Shown here: positions 1 through 11,344 of the stretch, piece after piece | Position numbering within the stretch: position 1 is the first letter of the stretch | How the letters are laid out: each line of letters opens with the position of its first letter | DNA from: Rhizophagus clarus | Taxonomy: Eukaryota; Glomeromycota; Glomeromycetes; Glomerales; Glomeraceae | Direction: 5' to 3' | Length of the DNA stretch: 64,000 nt | Assembly: GCA_015698045.1 (NCBI GenBank) | Contig: BLAL01000242.1 | Location: 625,001 to 689,000, forward strand | Position numbers and translations under genes: made by a program | The notes under the pieces: generated by a model | Told to the model about the DNA's origin: nothing | What the model saw: the letters and a program-made list of their open reading frames with translations, nothing else | The model's database searches: none

Positions 1-701
1 GTGCAGTGAATGCTATTAATAAACTATAATTATAACTTGTGGTAAAGACATATCAGGACAAGGCACTAGTATTCGGTGTCTTTTAATACTATTTCTACTA
101 TACAATAACAGCTGAACCTTGACGACAATTGTAGACTATTCTGAATTTTTTTTATTATATCAAAAGACAGATTATTGTAGTCAGTTAATATAGAACAACT
201 TGTGACCGGATCATATCGTTCGGTCATTTGATTTTGATTGGTTGATAAATAACTTATCACATGATTTAATAGAAAAAACAATGCAGGCCAAAATCATGTC
301 ATTTGCTGAACACTAAGAATTACGTTATATAAAAAAAATTGTGAATTATAATAAACACTAAAATATATAGCTAGGAACAAGTATCAATCTGAAAAGCAAC
401 TCTCCAACCATTTTATTTCTTTTGATATCCATTTTTTTTTCATCAAAATAAACAATTTGCCAAAAATGATTAAGGGGTGTTTTTTTTATCAAACAAAAAA
501 AAATGCAATTTTACATCGCATATACTTTTTTAACCATGTCAATTTTTTTTTTTTATTTTTATTTGAAAAAAATTAAACTTAATCGCATAAAATACATGAT
601 CAGTCGTATCTTTTTTTGGTTTAATTAAATAAGAATAATCAAAATAATTTACAAATAAAAAAAATAACTTAATTTTACTTATTCAAAATGATAATTTTAA
701 G
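1..701. other. AT-rich noncoding sequence
   Basis: Very AT-rich with many A and T homopolymer runs (for example around 540-560). I see no reading frame with convincing coding character and no repeat with clear boundaries. Confidence 0.6.
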
Positions 702-836
702 ATGGATGAAATTGAGATTTGGAATAACTTGTCATTGCAAAAAATCCAACTATTAGTTCTCATACATCTTGTAAATCTCAGGAATTTGAGATTATTAGGA
801 ATGCGAATCAACAATTTATTCCACATGTTTTATTAA
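702..836 (+). pseudogene. Possible gene remnant (DEIEIWNNL motif)
   Basis: A 44-codon frame opens with MDEIEIWNNL. In many glomeromycete BTB/TLDc-type proteins a stretch of the form EIEIWDNLIKWG follows the BTB-BACK region, so this may be a scrap of such a gene. The rest of the frame (residues 11-44, Leu-rich) does not continue the expected pattern, so it is at best a remnant. Chance similarity cannot be excluded. Confidence 0.18.
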
Positions 837-1008
837 CGTTTCGATTTTTTTACTTATTTATTCCTTTTCTCCTTTTAACTTTATCTTCAATTCAAATATC
901 GCAAATCACCTACCATCACGTTTTTTTACTTAATTATGTTAGATAATTGTTTATTCAAATTTAGTAAAAAAAACTCTTTACTAAGAACTTTTTAATCAAA
1001 AGGTATAA

Positions 1009-1194
1009 TTGTCTAAAATCTTTCTTTTTATCAGAAATCAAATTAAAAATGATGAAAACATTTTTTTGAATGGTTTTAATAATTATAAAAAAGTCATAAA
1101 GTCTGATATAAACATAGCAAATCAAGATAGTAAGAAGAAAAGTGAATTAGAAGATATCTATTCAATGTTCAAAAAAAGCAAGAATTCAGTTTAA
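1009..1194 (+). CDS. Hypothetical terminal exon or short ORF
   Basis: A Lys/Asn/Asp-rich frame ends at TAA 1192-1194 (last residues KKSKNSV). It has no ATG at its start; it begins with TTG. A pyrimidine-rich stretch ending in ATCAG at about 1030-1035 could be a splice acceptor, making this the last exon of a gene whose upstream exons I cannot find. Composition from about residue 10 onward is coding-like (mixed charged residues, few homopolymers). No family recognised. Confidence 0.2.
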   Translation: MSKIFLFIRNQIKNDENIFLNGFNNYKKVIKSDINIANQDSKKKSELEDIYSMFKKSKNSV

Positions 1195-1400
1195 ATAATG
1201 ATTAAGCAGCTATTAGCGAACTAATAGCCAATATAATGTGATATTAGAAAAAAGAACCATCTGATCACAGAAACAAAATATGAGCTAACCTACAGTACTT
1301 AAATAAGTAAAATAGTATAGTGTTTTGTTCCAATTTAGCTAAATCAAAAAAAAAAAAATTTATTTTCCAAAAATTTAGTAATCTGAAGCATTATGTAAAC

Positions 1401-1972
1401 GGGTCGCGTTTAGTTCACCGAAAACCACTTCACTGACAATCATTTCGCCGACAAACGTTGCGCCGACAAACGTTTCACCGACAGGATCATTTCACCGACA
1501 CTCAAATAATTTTAAAATATCACAATAAAATTAAATATAATTTTTTTCCCTATACAACTATACAAAACCAAAACTATTGTTGATATATATATATAAGACA
1601 GTGTATACACAAAAAGAATATATGTAATGTGAAATATCAATCTCATATTTACAACTAATTGAAGGGAACAATTAAAAAAATATATGTATATATGAGAAAA
1701 TATAAGATTAATCCATGATTTAAGGGTTTTTTTTTCTGTCTACTTATATTAAATTTTTTATTATAAAAAAAATTATTATACTTAGCTGTAATGAACGAAA
1801 AAAAGATTTTATAAAAAGAATTTTAATTTACTGGAGCAGGAAAATGACTGTCAGCGAAACGACTGTCGGTGAAACAATCGTCGGTGAAATAACCCTGTCG
1901 GTGAAGTCGGTGAAACGCCTGTCGGTGAAATGATTGTCGGTGAAGTGATTGTCGATGAAATGAATCAGGCCC
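1401..1972. mobile_element. Foldback element with TTTCACCGACA arrays
   Basis: The left end (1401-1500) carries several spaced copies of TTCACCGACA-like units; the right end (1845-1960) carries the reverse complement, TGTCGGTGAA, in a similar array, so the two ends can pair into a long imperfect hairpin. The middle is plain AT-rich DNA without coding capacity. The flanks ATGTAAAC (1393-1400) and ACGCAAAC (1973-1980) match at 6 of 8 positions and may be a decayed 8-bp target duplication. A non-autonomous foldback DNA transposon is the best reading. Confidence 0.65.
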
Positions 1973-1980
1973 ACGCAAAC

Positions 1981-3214
1981 GCAATACATTCCTTTCCGAT
2001 TATTAACAAATAAATTTGTTACTTTAACTACCAAATTAGGATAAATAATTAATTATTATTATTCCCCAATTTAGCTAAACCAAAAAAGATATGAATACTC
2101 ATATAAAAAAAATTAATAATCCGAGGATTAGCACTATAAAAAAATTATTAATCCGAGGATTAGCATAACTAAAAATCTTCCCCAGCATCCCATAAAAATT
2201 TCACTATCACGTGACTTTTGGGCGTGATCAGCCTTACTATTGTTGTTGACCATTGCAATAAAATTACCAGTCTCTCCCTTTTTATCATCATATTATAATG
2301 TTTTTTAAAGTCTATTAAACAAATAAAAAATTAAATACTTTTGAAAAGCTTGAGTGTAGAAACTTATTATAAAGCTATAACCAATTTTTATTTGCAAATA
2401 AACGCGTTTTTTTAGAGATTTTGCCATATAAATTTGAACATTTAAGTTAAACGAAACAAGGCTTGAATAACTGAAGAGAATTACTTAACAAGTATGGAAA
2501 TATTTATATATTAGTTTTATTAATAGTGTTTAAATATTTGTGAAAATATAGATGTTTTTTAAGAAAATACATTCGTTTTTATTTTTATAGCATGATTTAA
2601 GGATTTTGGTTAAATGAAATAGGTCTAGGTATATTAAACAAAGTTGTTAAGCAGGAATGAAAATATCTGAATATTATTTTATTGTCATAAAATGACTTTA
2701 GCAAGAATAGAGTAATTGGTATTTTTTACAATAATGTATTTTGAAAATTATTTTCTTATGAAATTCAATAAACAAATTAAACAGATAAATAAACATGATT
2801 TTTAATGTTAAATGAACTTATTCTAGTTATTCTTTAAATGCTTATTATAAGAAAATAATAAAATAATTTTGTTTATAATAACATCTTAGAAAATTATTTC
2901 TGTTCGTTCTTTTTTTTTTTAAGGCAAATGTTACATGCGACAATGATGAGCAAATCAAAATTCAGATGCCACGAAAATCGCATGATAGGTAGTTTAACTA
3001 AAATGACTGGTCGGTCATTTATGAATAAAAATTTTCACGTGATACTATAAATTCATAATTCTGTAAACTTGGCCAGGTCATTCGAAGGTCATTCAGGGGT
3101 CATCTCAAAATGGACAAATGACCTGGTCATTTACCAATCTTTCTTTCATTTTGTATTGAAAATTGATTAAATTTAGTAAAATTTTCTTCAATAAATTATC
3201 TTTGAAATACTATT
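1981..3214. other. Noncoding; short direct repeat and inverted GTCATTT motifs
   Basis: No gene seen. At 2107-2164 a segment containing the palindrome TAATCCGAGGATTA is present twice in tandem. At about 3000-3133 the ends read AAATGACTGGTC and GACCTGGTCATTT, with further GGTCATT copies between; this may be a short MITE, but I cannot define a target duplication. Confidence 0.45.
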
Positions 3215-3830
3215 ACCCGATCCGGGAACCATGCAAAATCCCGATGATCAGAATCCCATTATACGGCATTCAAAATCCCGATAAATCATAATCCCGAAAT
3301 TTCAAAATCCTGGCCAACATTCATTATCCCGGACTCATTATTCCAACATTTCATTATCCCTACATTATTACATTACTATCTTTGTAAGTTTCATGTATTA
3401 TAATGTTCTAATTAAAGATGGATTTATTTTAATGCCAAGTACAGATTTTCGCAAAATATTATTATATTAAAAGTATGTTCAGTTAATCTATATAAAAGTA
3501 TTAGTTTCGCAAAAGCATCATTATTAATTTGCGAAGTATTAATGAATGGTAATAAAAAATATTAATTGTTACAGTAACTTATTACATTAATTTTTGCAAA
3601 GTGTTATCAAAATTATTAAACATTAATAAAAAAAAAAAAAAATTACTATTATTTATTATAATAAATACATATAAACAAAAAAAAAAAAAAAAAAAAAAAA
3701 AATATCAATTTTAACGATTAATGTCTATAGTAAACTTAAAACAAAATTAATAAATATCAGGATCGGGATAATGAATATCGAGAGTAATGAAGTTGGATTA
3801 TGCATTTTGTCAGGCGGGCATTTATTCGTA
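3215..3830. mobile_element. CCCGA-type foldback element, copy A
   Basis: The left arm (3215-3370) has repeated AATCCCGA motifs. The right arm (3760-3830) has the complementary pattern (GGGATAATGAAT, and GCATTTTG against left GCAAAATC). The interior at about 3380-3590 (ACTATCTTTGTAA, AAAGATGGATTTATTTT) is shared with the element at 7302-7866, so these are two copies of one family. Exact ends and target duplication are unclear. No coding capacity. Confidence 0.65.
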
Positions 3831-4541
3831 CTGATTCAACATGATCAAGTGGAAAATGGTAACGGAAAATTATTTAGACGAGATAGACGAGAATAGATAG
3901 TGAAAAAAGTGATAGCGAAGATGAATAAATCATATGTAAACATACTGTTATTATAAATACTCACAAATCACTTATTGCTTATAAATAAATACAATTCCTG
4001 TAAATAATTTTATCCGTGATTTTCGTAAAAATTCCGTGAAAATGAGACCTTTATGGAAAAGTTGAATTATATTTGCAATCCCATCAAATGAGCCTTTCAT
4101 GGAAAAATTACGGCGATCAATTTTTTTTCTCACAGGGAGTAAATTTAACAATAATAATTTTTTTTTTTTACTAATAAGCAAAATTTTATTGGGAGAAGTA
4201 TATTGAATAAGCACATGTTGGTGAACTGACTAGGTCTAAAGCCTATAAAAAACTTATACGACTACAATAAAACATGCGCATCATGCACATTTATGTGCAT
4301 CATGTGCATGATACTCGTTCAAAATGAGCATTTACCCCATCACTACTTGATCATGTGTCTTATATAACTAAAAAAGAAAAATAGTGTAATGATAATCTAT
4401 AAATATTACGAAAAACAAATAACTTTCATTTAGTTAAAATTTAATAATATTTAAAATTGTATATTGGCTGATTTAGGGTCTACCCAATTTTAGTTAAATG
4501 TTTTTTTATTGATTTAGTGATGATCGTGTAATATTTGCACA
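3831..4541. other. Intergenic, upstream of P450
   Basis: No gene seen. A perfect hairpin with 8-base arms and a 2-base loop (ATGCACAT-TT-ATGTGCAT) lies at 4283-4300, followed by another ATGTGCAT copy. It is too far from the start codon to be called a promoter element with confidence. Confidence 0.4.
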
Positions 4542-4542
4542 A

Positions 4543-4550
4543 TATAAATA
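4543..4550 (+). promoter_or_regulatory. TATA box of the P450 gene
   Basis: TATAAATA lies 53 bases before the ATG at 4604, the spacing expected for a fungal core promoter with a short 5' leader. The stretch between it and the start codon is A-rich. Confidence 0.5.
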
Positions 4551-4603
4551 CGTGATTAATAAATTATTGAAAAAAAATTAAAGAAAAAAGAAAAACGATA
4601 ACA

Positions 4604-6303
4604 ATGGCTTTTATATCATTCCTTGAAATTAGTGATTTCTTTTTATTATTAAGTACCGCGTTAACGATCTATGTGGCGCAGTATTATTATTATTATTTTA
4701 CTCGTGAAAATCCTTTGCCTGGCCCTTTCCCATTCCCATTCGTTGGTAATTTATTTCAATTTTATTTCCAGTTTAAAGGGGATGCCAAAAATTTTTACGA
4801 GTATAATCACAAGAAATATGGTGACATATTCGAAGTTCAGTTGGGTGGAAGATTTATAGTCTTATCTAGAGTAGAATATGCTGATAAACTTCTAACACCT
4901 TCGACAAAAAATCCACATATAGCGAGATTACCATATATTAGAGGACTAGAAGAATTGGGAGTTCAAGGGAAAGGACTACTATTAAATGGAAATTATAAAA
5001 CATGGAAATATAATCGTCAATTTTTTACACAGGCTGTTCTGTCACCAAAATTTACTAATGAAGCTATTTATTGGACAAACCAACTTTTTGGTGAATTAGA
5101 AGGTTACTGGAATAAATTGTTTCTTAAAGAAGAAATTATCAAAGAAAATAAAAATGAAATAGATTTCATTGCATGGCTTAATCAATACACAAATGATGTG
5201 ATTATTAAATTGTTAACCGGTGAAAGATCTTATTCTATGGCAGCTTATTTTAATACTCTCAGCGATGAAAAAGCTGATTACCCATCAGCAATAGTAAATG
5301 ATTCTATAAAATTGGTTAAAGCATTTCGTAAATATCTTCTAGGTTTTATAATGTTTTTATACGTACCTCCTTTCTTTCGACATTATGTTCCATTTTTTAA
5401 GACTAAAGCAGATGATTTAATTCAAAACGTAAGATTTATTAATAACAGACTTGTTGAAATTGTTAAAAAACGTAGAAATGAAATTGAAAATACACCATTG
5501 GATAAATCTTTACCAAATGATATGTTGACATCAATAATTACTGCAAATACACCTCGTGATTTTAATTATACCAAAACTGTTGGTGGTGAAGCCATGGATA
5601 GGCCTATGACTGATTCTGAAATTTGTGGTATTATTTTTGACGGATTTCTTGGTGGAACTGATACAGTAAGTAAAGTTTTCAAGAGAATATCAATCTACTT
5701 GAAACCATATTAATCAATCCATGTTTTTCTTTAATATAGACTGCAAATACGATTTCGTACATTGTATATTATCTTGCTCATTATCCGGACGTGAAAAAGA
5801 AAATGGTAGAAGAAATTGATGGAATATTCCAAGGTGATAAAACACGTCCAATCACTGAAGATGATTTTCAAAAATTAAGATATTGTGAAGCAATTATAAA
5901 AGAGGTCTCTCGCGTTTTCACGGTTGTACCTACGTTGATAAGAAATACTGCTAAACCTGATGAAATAGCAGGATATAAATGGCCAGTCAATACATTGTTT
6001 CGAATCAATGCTAATGGCATACATTATAAGGAAGACTATTATGAAGAGCCTGATAAATTTAATCCTGATAGATGGTTGAGTGAAGGTTCTGAGCCAAAGA
6101 AACTTTCATTTCTCATGTTTGGTGGAGGATTAAGAATATGTCCAGGAAGAAAGCTAGCAATGGTTGAATTAGCTTGTTTAATGGCTTTATTATATAGAAA
6201 ATATGAAATTGACTTAGTAGATATGAATGCTCCTTTAAATGTTGAAAGTGGCGGTGCAACTGTTTGTAATGAATTATTGGTTAAAATCAAACCAAGGAAT
6301 TGA
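4604..6303 (+). CDS. Cytochrome P450 monooxygenase, two exons
   Basis: Exons 4604-5665 and 5740-6303 are joined over a 74-nt phase-0 intron (GTAAGT..ATAG), giving 541 residues, normal for a microsomal P450. Residues about 5-25 are hydrophobic (ER anchor), followed by the proline hinge PLPGPFPFPFVG. The I-helix GGTDTT (350-355) spans the splice junction. The ExxR pair is E409/R412 (EVSR), then FNPDRW, and the heme loop FGGGLRICPG ends with the Cys ligand at 488. All catalytic signatures are intact, so it should be a functional heme-thiolate monooxygenase. Substrate cannot be told from sequence; resemblance to CYP families 5xx/63-like of fungi is only general. Without splicing the first exon would end in VSKVF.. 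and a stop at 5711, so the intron is required. Confidence 0.93.
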
Positions 6304-6604
6304 CGTCCTTGTAATTAATGAAGGGACTCGATAAATTATTTTTTTCTTACTATGTAAAACAAACATTTTATTATTTCTTAAATGTTATTAAATTATATTG
6401 AATTATTTGAGCCTCAAGTAGTAATTAAAGTTAATGCATTGATAAAAATTTTCCTTTTTATATTTATTATCGAGAAACTCTCAATCCTGACGGTGTATTG
6501 TCCTGATAATCTTTGTTTTGATAAAAATATCATGCATATATCATATAACGTTCTAGTTTATAACAAGAAATATTAAATACATACAGTAAATAAAATAAAA
6601 ATAT
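6304..6604. other. 3' flank of P450
   Basis: AT-rich sequence following the P450 stop codon. A short open frame at 6382-6576 is hydrophobic and without family features; I treat it as untranslated or random. Confidence 0.45.
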
Positions 6605-8030
6605 CATGCGCAACTACGAGAAGAAAATATGAAGAAAGTTCAAAAACAACAAGCAAGTATTAAAGCGTGGACATTGTGCCTGTTATTCACGATATAAAAA
6701 TGGAAATAAGTGATGAAGACATTGCTTTTCTCAATCGTGCTTGCGTATTCTTACGACGTAAGTACCCCAATAAGAAACTCTGCTTCTCCAGAAGGTGACG
6801 ATAACATCACCGTTGTTATCGATAATTTACATACTATGGAATATAGATCTAGATCTAATTTACCCCATTAATCCTCACTACGATCTCGAAAAAGACCGTT
6901 ATCGAAAAAACCTTGTAACCATGTGATTTTATTCACGTGTACCATAACCAAATTTTACCTTCTATTGTTTCCTCGCCTATTAGTGTTTACGCGGATGAAA
7001 AAAAAACAATACGGAAAGTTTTAAATATTCTTATAGTTTCTTGCTCTTTTATTTTTTTGCTTCATTTTCCGGTCTAGATTCTTTTCTCCTAATGTACTGT
7101 TTTTGTATATTGATTTCTCGTAAATAAAATGAATAAAAATAGCCAAGCGTCAATTGTATCATGCAACCCTTTTATATATATTATCCCAAAATTGTTTCTT
7201 AAAGTTATGCGAATAGTAGCAGTAGTGTTAATACCAGTTATCAAAGTGTAATATTGTATACATTGACGTGTTGAAATAACAGTAACCTTTAACTGTTAAC
7301 GGGAACCATTCAAAATCCCGAAGATCAGATTCTTCTTGTAATAATAGTATATGCCCAACGTTTCAAATCCCGACAAATCATAATCTCGAAATATCAAAAT
7401 CCAAGAACTTTATTACTCCCGACATTTGTTATCTCGGCAACACACTATCCCGATATTTATTGACTTTGTTTTAATTTTTTGATGATATTTCGTAAAAATT
7501 AATATACTGTATTATTATAACAACCAATATTTTTTTTTTATTACCATTTACTATTAATACTTCGAAAAATTAATAATGCTACTTTCACAAAAACTAATAC
7601 TTAAATTATCATATACTTTTAATATTAGTAATTTTAATTATTCTAAAAAAATCTGCCCTTGACATTAAAAATAAATCCATCTTTAATCAAAATACCATAA
7701 TATATAAAGTAACAGCTACAATTTACAAAGATAGTAGTGTTAGGATAATGAATGTCGAGATGTCGGGAATGATGAAGTTTTTGGATTTTGAAATTTTGGG
7801 ATTATGATTTTAACGTCGGGTACGTATTAATGGGATTCTGATCGTCGAGATTTTGCAATAGACCCGACCTTGATAATGATAAGATTACGACTTTAGACAG
7901 AAAAATAATCTTTGAATTCGAAAACATGCCTGTTCGAGTATATTGTACGATCGTTTTTGCGAAATCATGAAACTTGTGTTCAAATCTAACGTAAGTAAAA
8001 TTTACCAACCGAAAGTGAGGGAATGTGCCC
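6605..8030. repeat. Diverged segmental duplication, copy 1
   Basis: This stretch resembles 11345-13330 in the same orientation: ATCATGCGCAA with AATATGAAGAAAG, TGCGTATTCTTACGACGTA, TGATTTTATTCACGTGTAC, AATTGTATCATGCAACCCTTTT, and, beyond the inserted foldback element, TATTGTACGATCG and TTGTGTTCAAA. One frame near 6606-6670 (HAQLREENMKKVQKQQ) recurs as a related frame in copy 2, which suggests that the ancestral segment contained a gene now broken in both copies. Interrupted by the foldback element at 7302-7866. Confidence 0.6.
7302..7866. mobile_element. CCCGA-type foldback element, copy B
   Basis: The left end GGGAACCATTCAAAATCCCGA matches copy A (3222 onwards). The right end (7745-7866) is its inverted counterpart, with GGGATTCTGATCGTCGAGATTTTGCAATAGACCCGA. 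The interior, read on the minus strand (7740 down to 7560), matches the interior of copy A (ACTATCTTTGTAA, AAAGATGGATTTATTTTTAATG, AGTATTAGTTTT), so copy B is in the opposite orientation. No coding capacity. Confidence 0.7.
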
Positions 8031-10361
8031 ATACAATAATTTTTTTTTTAATTTGAAAAGACAATTCCTGATTAGATGATAAATATGGATGGGAATGAGG
8101 AATGATACAAAAATATTCGATGATAGAGACGTTCTTGTTTTCCTCTTAACATAAATGAATCCCGATGTAGTGTAAATACAATATATGGCAAATTTTAACA
8201 TATAATAAATATTCCACTACTAACTAATGGCAATTGTATATGTATAAAAGGCCAAATAATAAATTGTTTGTTTTGGAGGAAATTGTGATGCAAAAAAATG
8301 TTTTACATTATTTCATTAACAAAATGAAATATGTACTGTAAAGCTTATTTATTAAATAGCAAGTGAATATTTAAAGATTAAAAAACATCATTTAGAATTC
8401 ATTAAAACAAAATGGTGTAAAAATTTCTTCATATTTTCTCTTCTTCTTATTAAAATCAAATAATACAATTTGTTATGCATTTTCTTTTTATTATTTTTAA
8501 AAATAAATAAATTACTACAATATAAGTTTGCTATTAAATATTCTTTCCTTAAATTATTTGATGTTCATTGTGTATTTATAATCTTTCTTGTTTAAATTGA
8601 TTCAACTAGTCGTCACATTATCTCCAGATGTAAAATACAATCCAAAATTTGAAGAATATGGATTGATACCAAAACACTCAATTAACTAAATACTTCTTGT
8701 AAAATTTTCAAATCATCAATACTGTAAAAAAAATAATTGTGTTTAAAGTGAATGATGATAACGATAAAATAATTATTGATAAATATTTTTCAATAAGAGA
8801 ACATTTAATTATTAATGTCACTAAGTTTGAATTGCTATAGGCCTTGACCAAAACTGGTGATAGTAAACGATGACAGAATAATTCGCACCCTTACGGTTTG
8901 ATATTTCTTCTGGTGTTTATTGACAATTGTTAATAAAAATAACCGCTTGATCAAATAATTAAAAAAAAATTTAAATTATTAGTAAATCTTTCCTGATACT
9001 CTTTTGTCAAATACGATTATTCGGAGCAAAATTCACTATTGCTTACTTCCCTCCTTCTTAATTACCCTGATAGTAACTTAACTGGCATGTATAACAATCA
9101 GAAAAATTAATTCATGCCTCTACCTACCATCACTAATACTTTTCACTCTGCACTTTAATTTTTCTTTCCCAGTTTTCGTTATTCGATTCCAAACCATGTA
9201 TAAATCTCTCCCCCTTCTTCGTTCTTTGAAGATAACCATTTTAAATTAAAACTACTACTTGAACCCTCCGTGGTATTTCCTTAATTATCCCTTCTTCTGC
9301 TTTTCGAACAGGATATACAGTAGTAAACCAATATAGTACGATTTATAAATTTAGTTGCTAAAATACTAGCTTATAAACAAAAGAAAAATACTTTAATGTT
9401 TATAACAAAGAAAAATATAACAAGTATGCTTTTCAAACAGAAAAAATTACTTTATATTTGAAAAAAGAATATTTTACATCCTTAAATACAATTTTACGAT
9501 GATAAGATTAATATTAATAAATTAGTTTTTATTTTTTCTTACAAGAAATTATATTAAAAAATAAAATAATACTATATATAATTATCAAAGCTGAAAAAGA
9601 ACAAAACGTGTACAGTAAATAATAATTATATTATCATCAAGTTATTTATATATTGAAGGATCAATATTAATGTGCATATTTATAACGCAAAAAAATCTTT
9701 AAAACTACAAAATAAAAATTTTTCATTGTTATTAGAAATAATTCTTTTCAGATGTTGAACCTGATTTAATTTAATAAATTAATCTTCTTTACTGTTTTTT
9801 AAAGAAACATTGGGTTGAAAGCAATATTATTTGTTCTTTAATTTAATATGCATAGTGATAAAAATAAATTCTATAATACAGTATTATATAGTAATCAATA
9901 TATATATGAATGTGAATAGTACATACTATTTTAAAAATCATACGTAGACGAGGAAAATTTAAGATTTTACGATAATAAATCTCGTAAATGCTTATTACGG
10001 TTCAATCTTATTTTATGGTACTTATCATTTATTGTAATTATTGTGTAAAAATTTCTTATTAGAAAAAACGATAGTATTTACTGTAGAAGAATGTAAAGTA
10101 TTCCAAATCATATAAGAATAAGTAATTTAGCTGGTTCAATAGATTTTATTCAGTTCACTTTAATACTGTGATAAATCATTATAGAAACAAAATTCGATAA
10201 AGATATCGGAACAATAATGTAGATGTGCGTTTTTACTAACAAAAATACAAAGTACTTTAAAAGTACAATGTAAAAATGTAAGTTCGCGATTAATTTATTT
10301 ATTACGAAAAATTATATTAAACTAATACACTTGTTCTGCATAACACTAAAAGGAACCTTCT
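8031..10361. other. Long AT-rich intergenic region
   Basis: About 2.3 kb without a supportable gene on either strand and without obvious repeats. It contains many A/T runs and short open frames of random composition. Confidence 0.6.
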
Positions 10362-10589
10362 TTACCACTTGATGATCGAGTGGCAATTGATGATAAATCA
10401 CTATCCGCTGATGATAGACGGAAGTATGAACAATCGCTTATTATACCTCCACCACCGCAAAGATATGACACACAAACAACTTAACACCAGTTTTGGATGT
10501 CGAATGATCAATTTGCTCATCTTATGCAACCAGACGTATTTTTACGCCATATTAACCCTGGACCTGAGCAAAAGAAACGGTTATCATGA
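10362..10589 (+). pseudogene. Eroded gene fragment (FAHLMQPDVFLRHINPGP)
   Basis: One frame reads PLDDRVAIDDKSLSADDRRK, continues to a polyproline IIPPPPQRYDTQTT, then meets TAA, and resumes in frame with HQFWMSNDQFAHLMQPDVFL and RHINPGPEQKKRLS before TGA 10587-10589. Composition is strongly protein-like (charged, amphipathic, higher GC than neighbours). Beyond the TGA another frame (about 10640-10690) reads EKFDDDDSEENSAKRVRTN, suggesting that the gene continued and is now frameshifted. No family identified. Confidence 0.45.
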
Positions 10590-10936
10590 AGATAATTCCC
10601 TTGATTTTTCATTTACCTTATGGATCGTTAAACCTAGTGGTACCTCGCCGAAAAATTCGATGATGATGATTCCGAAGAGAATTCCGCTAAACGTGTTCGT
10701 ACTAATCTTTTAACACAACTTATTTTTTGGTTCAAAGCATCATTCTGCGCCTGATAGTATTTAAGCGCAACATCACTGCGTGATGAAAGAACAATGCGGG
10801 TTTTTAGATTTTTTTATCTGTTAGATAATCACGTAGTAACAGGTCGAGCCTGATATTAATTTTAAAAATAGGCGTAGGCAATTTGTTACAAGCGTTCTGT
10901 GTCTTTAAGATCTAAAATAAAAATGAGAATATTAAA
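10590..10936. other. Noncoding, contains tail of the eroded gene
   Basis: 10640-10740 still shows acidic, protein-like sequence in a shifted frame (see the fragment at 10362). The remainder shows nothing definable. Confidence 0.4.
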
Positions 10937-11122
10937 CAGCCAAAGCTCATTATAGTGAACAATCGGCCCTAGTCTATTTTTGTTTACAATGAAGAGATTT
11001 TAATAATAGTTTATTTTATCGAATGAAATTTAAAACGAATTGTGGAGAATAAATAAATTCACTATAATAAAAGTTTACTTAGTGTTCACTATAACGAACT
11101 TCACTACAACGAGCTTTGACTG
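10937..11122. mobile_element. Short MITE with CAGTCAAAGCTC ends
   Basis: The left end reads CAGCCAAAGCTCATTATAG followed by TGAAC. The right end is its inverse, with CTACAACGAGCTTTGACTG, and a second inner inverted copy TTCACTATAACGAA. Length is 186 bp and there is no coding capacity. CAGT..-type ends with GTTATAGTGAAC resemble Tc1/mariner-pogo (Tigger) non-autonomous elements. A TA follows on the right, but the left flank is AA, so the target duplication is not proven. Confidence 0.55.
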
Positions 11123-11344
11123 TACATATAAATAAAAAATCATAATTTAAAACGTATTCTCAATAGCAAAAGGTCATTTTTTTGGATATGTTAAATATTT
11201 ACAATTAACGATCAGTTTATACAAAACTGAAATTAACTTGTCAGTCTTAAACGAACTTTGGTAACTCTAATCGGGAACGACAATATTTAGCTTAAGAGCA
11301 ACAATTTCATATCCATAAAACCGCAAAATCATTTTTGATAAAAA
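11123..11344. other. Noncoding AT-rich sequence
   Basis: Short spacer between the MITE and the duplicated segment. Nothing recognised. Confidence 0.4.

Noticed and set aside
1828..2034. Minus-strand frame rich in FTDRRFTDFTD
   Set aside because: Translation of the TGTCGGTGAA units of the foldback element.
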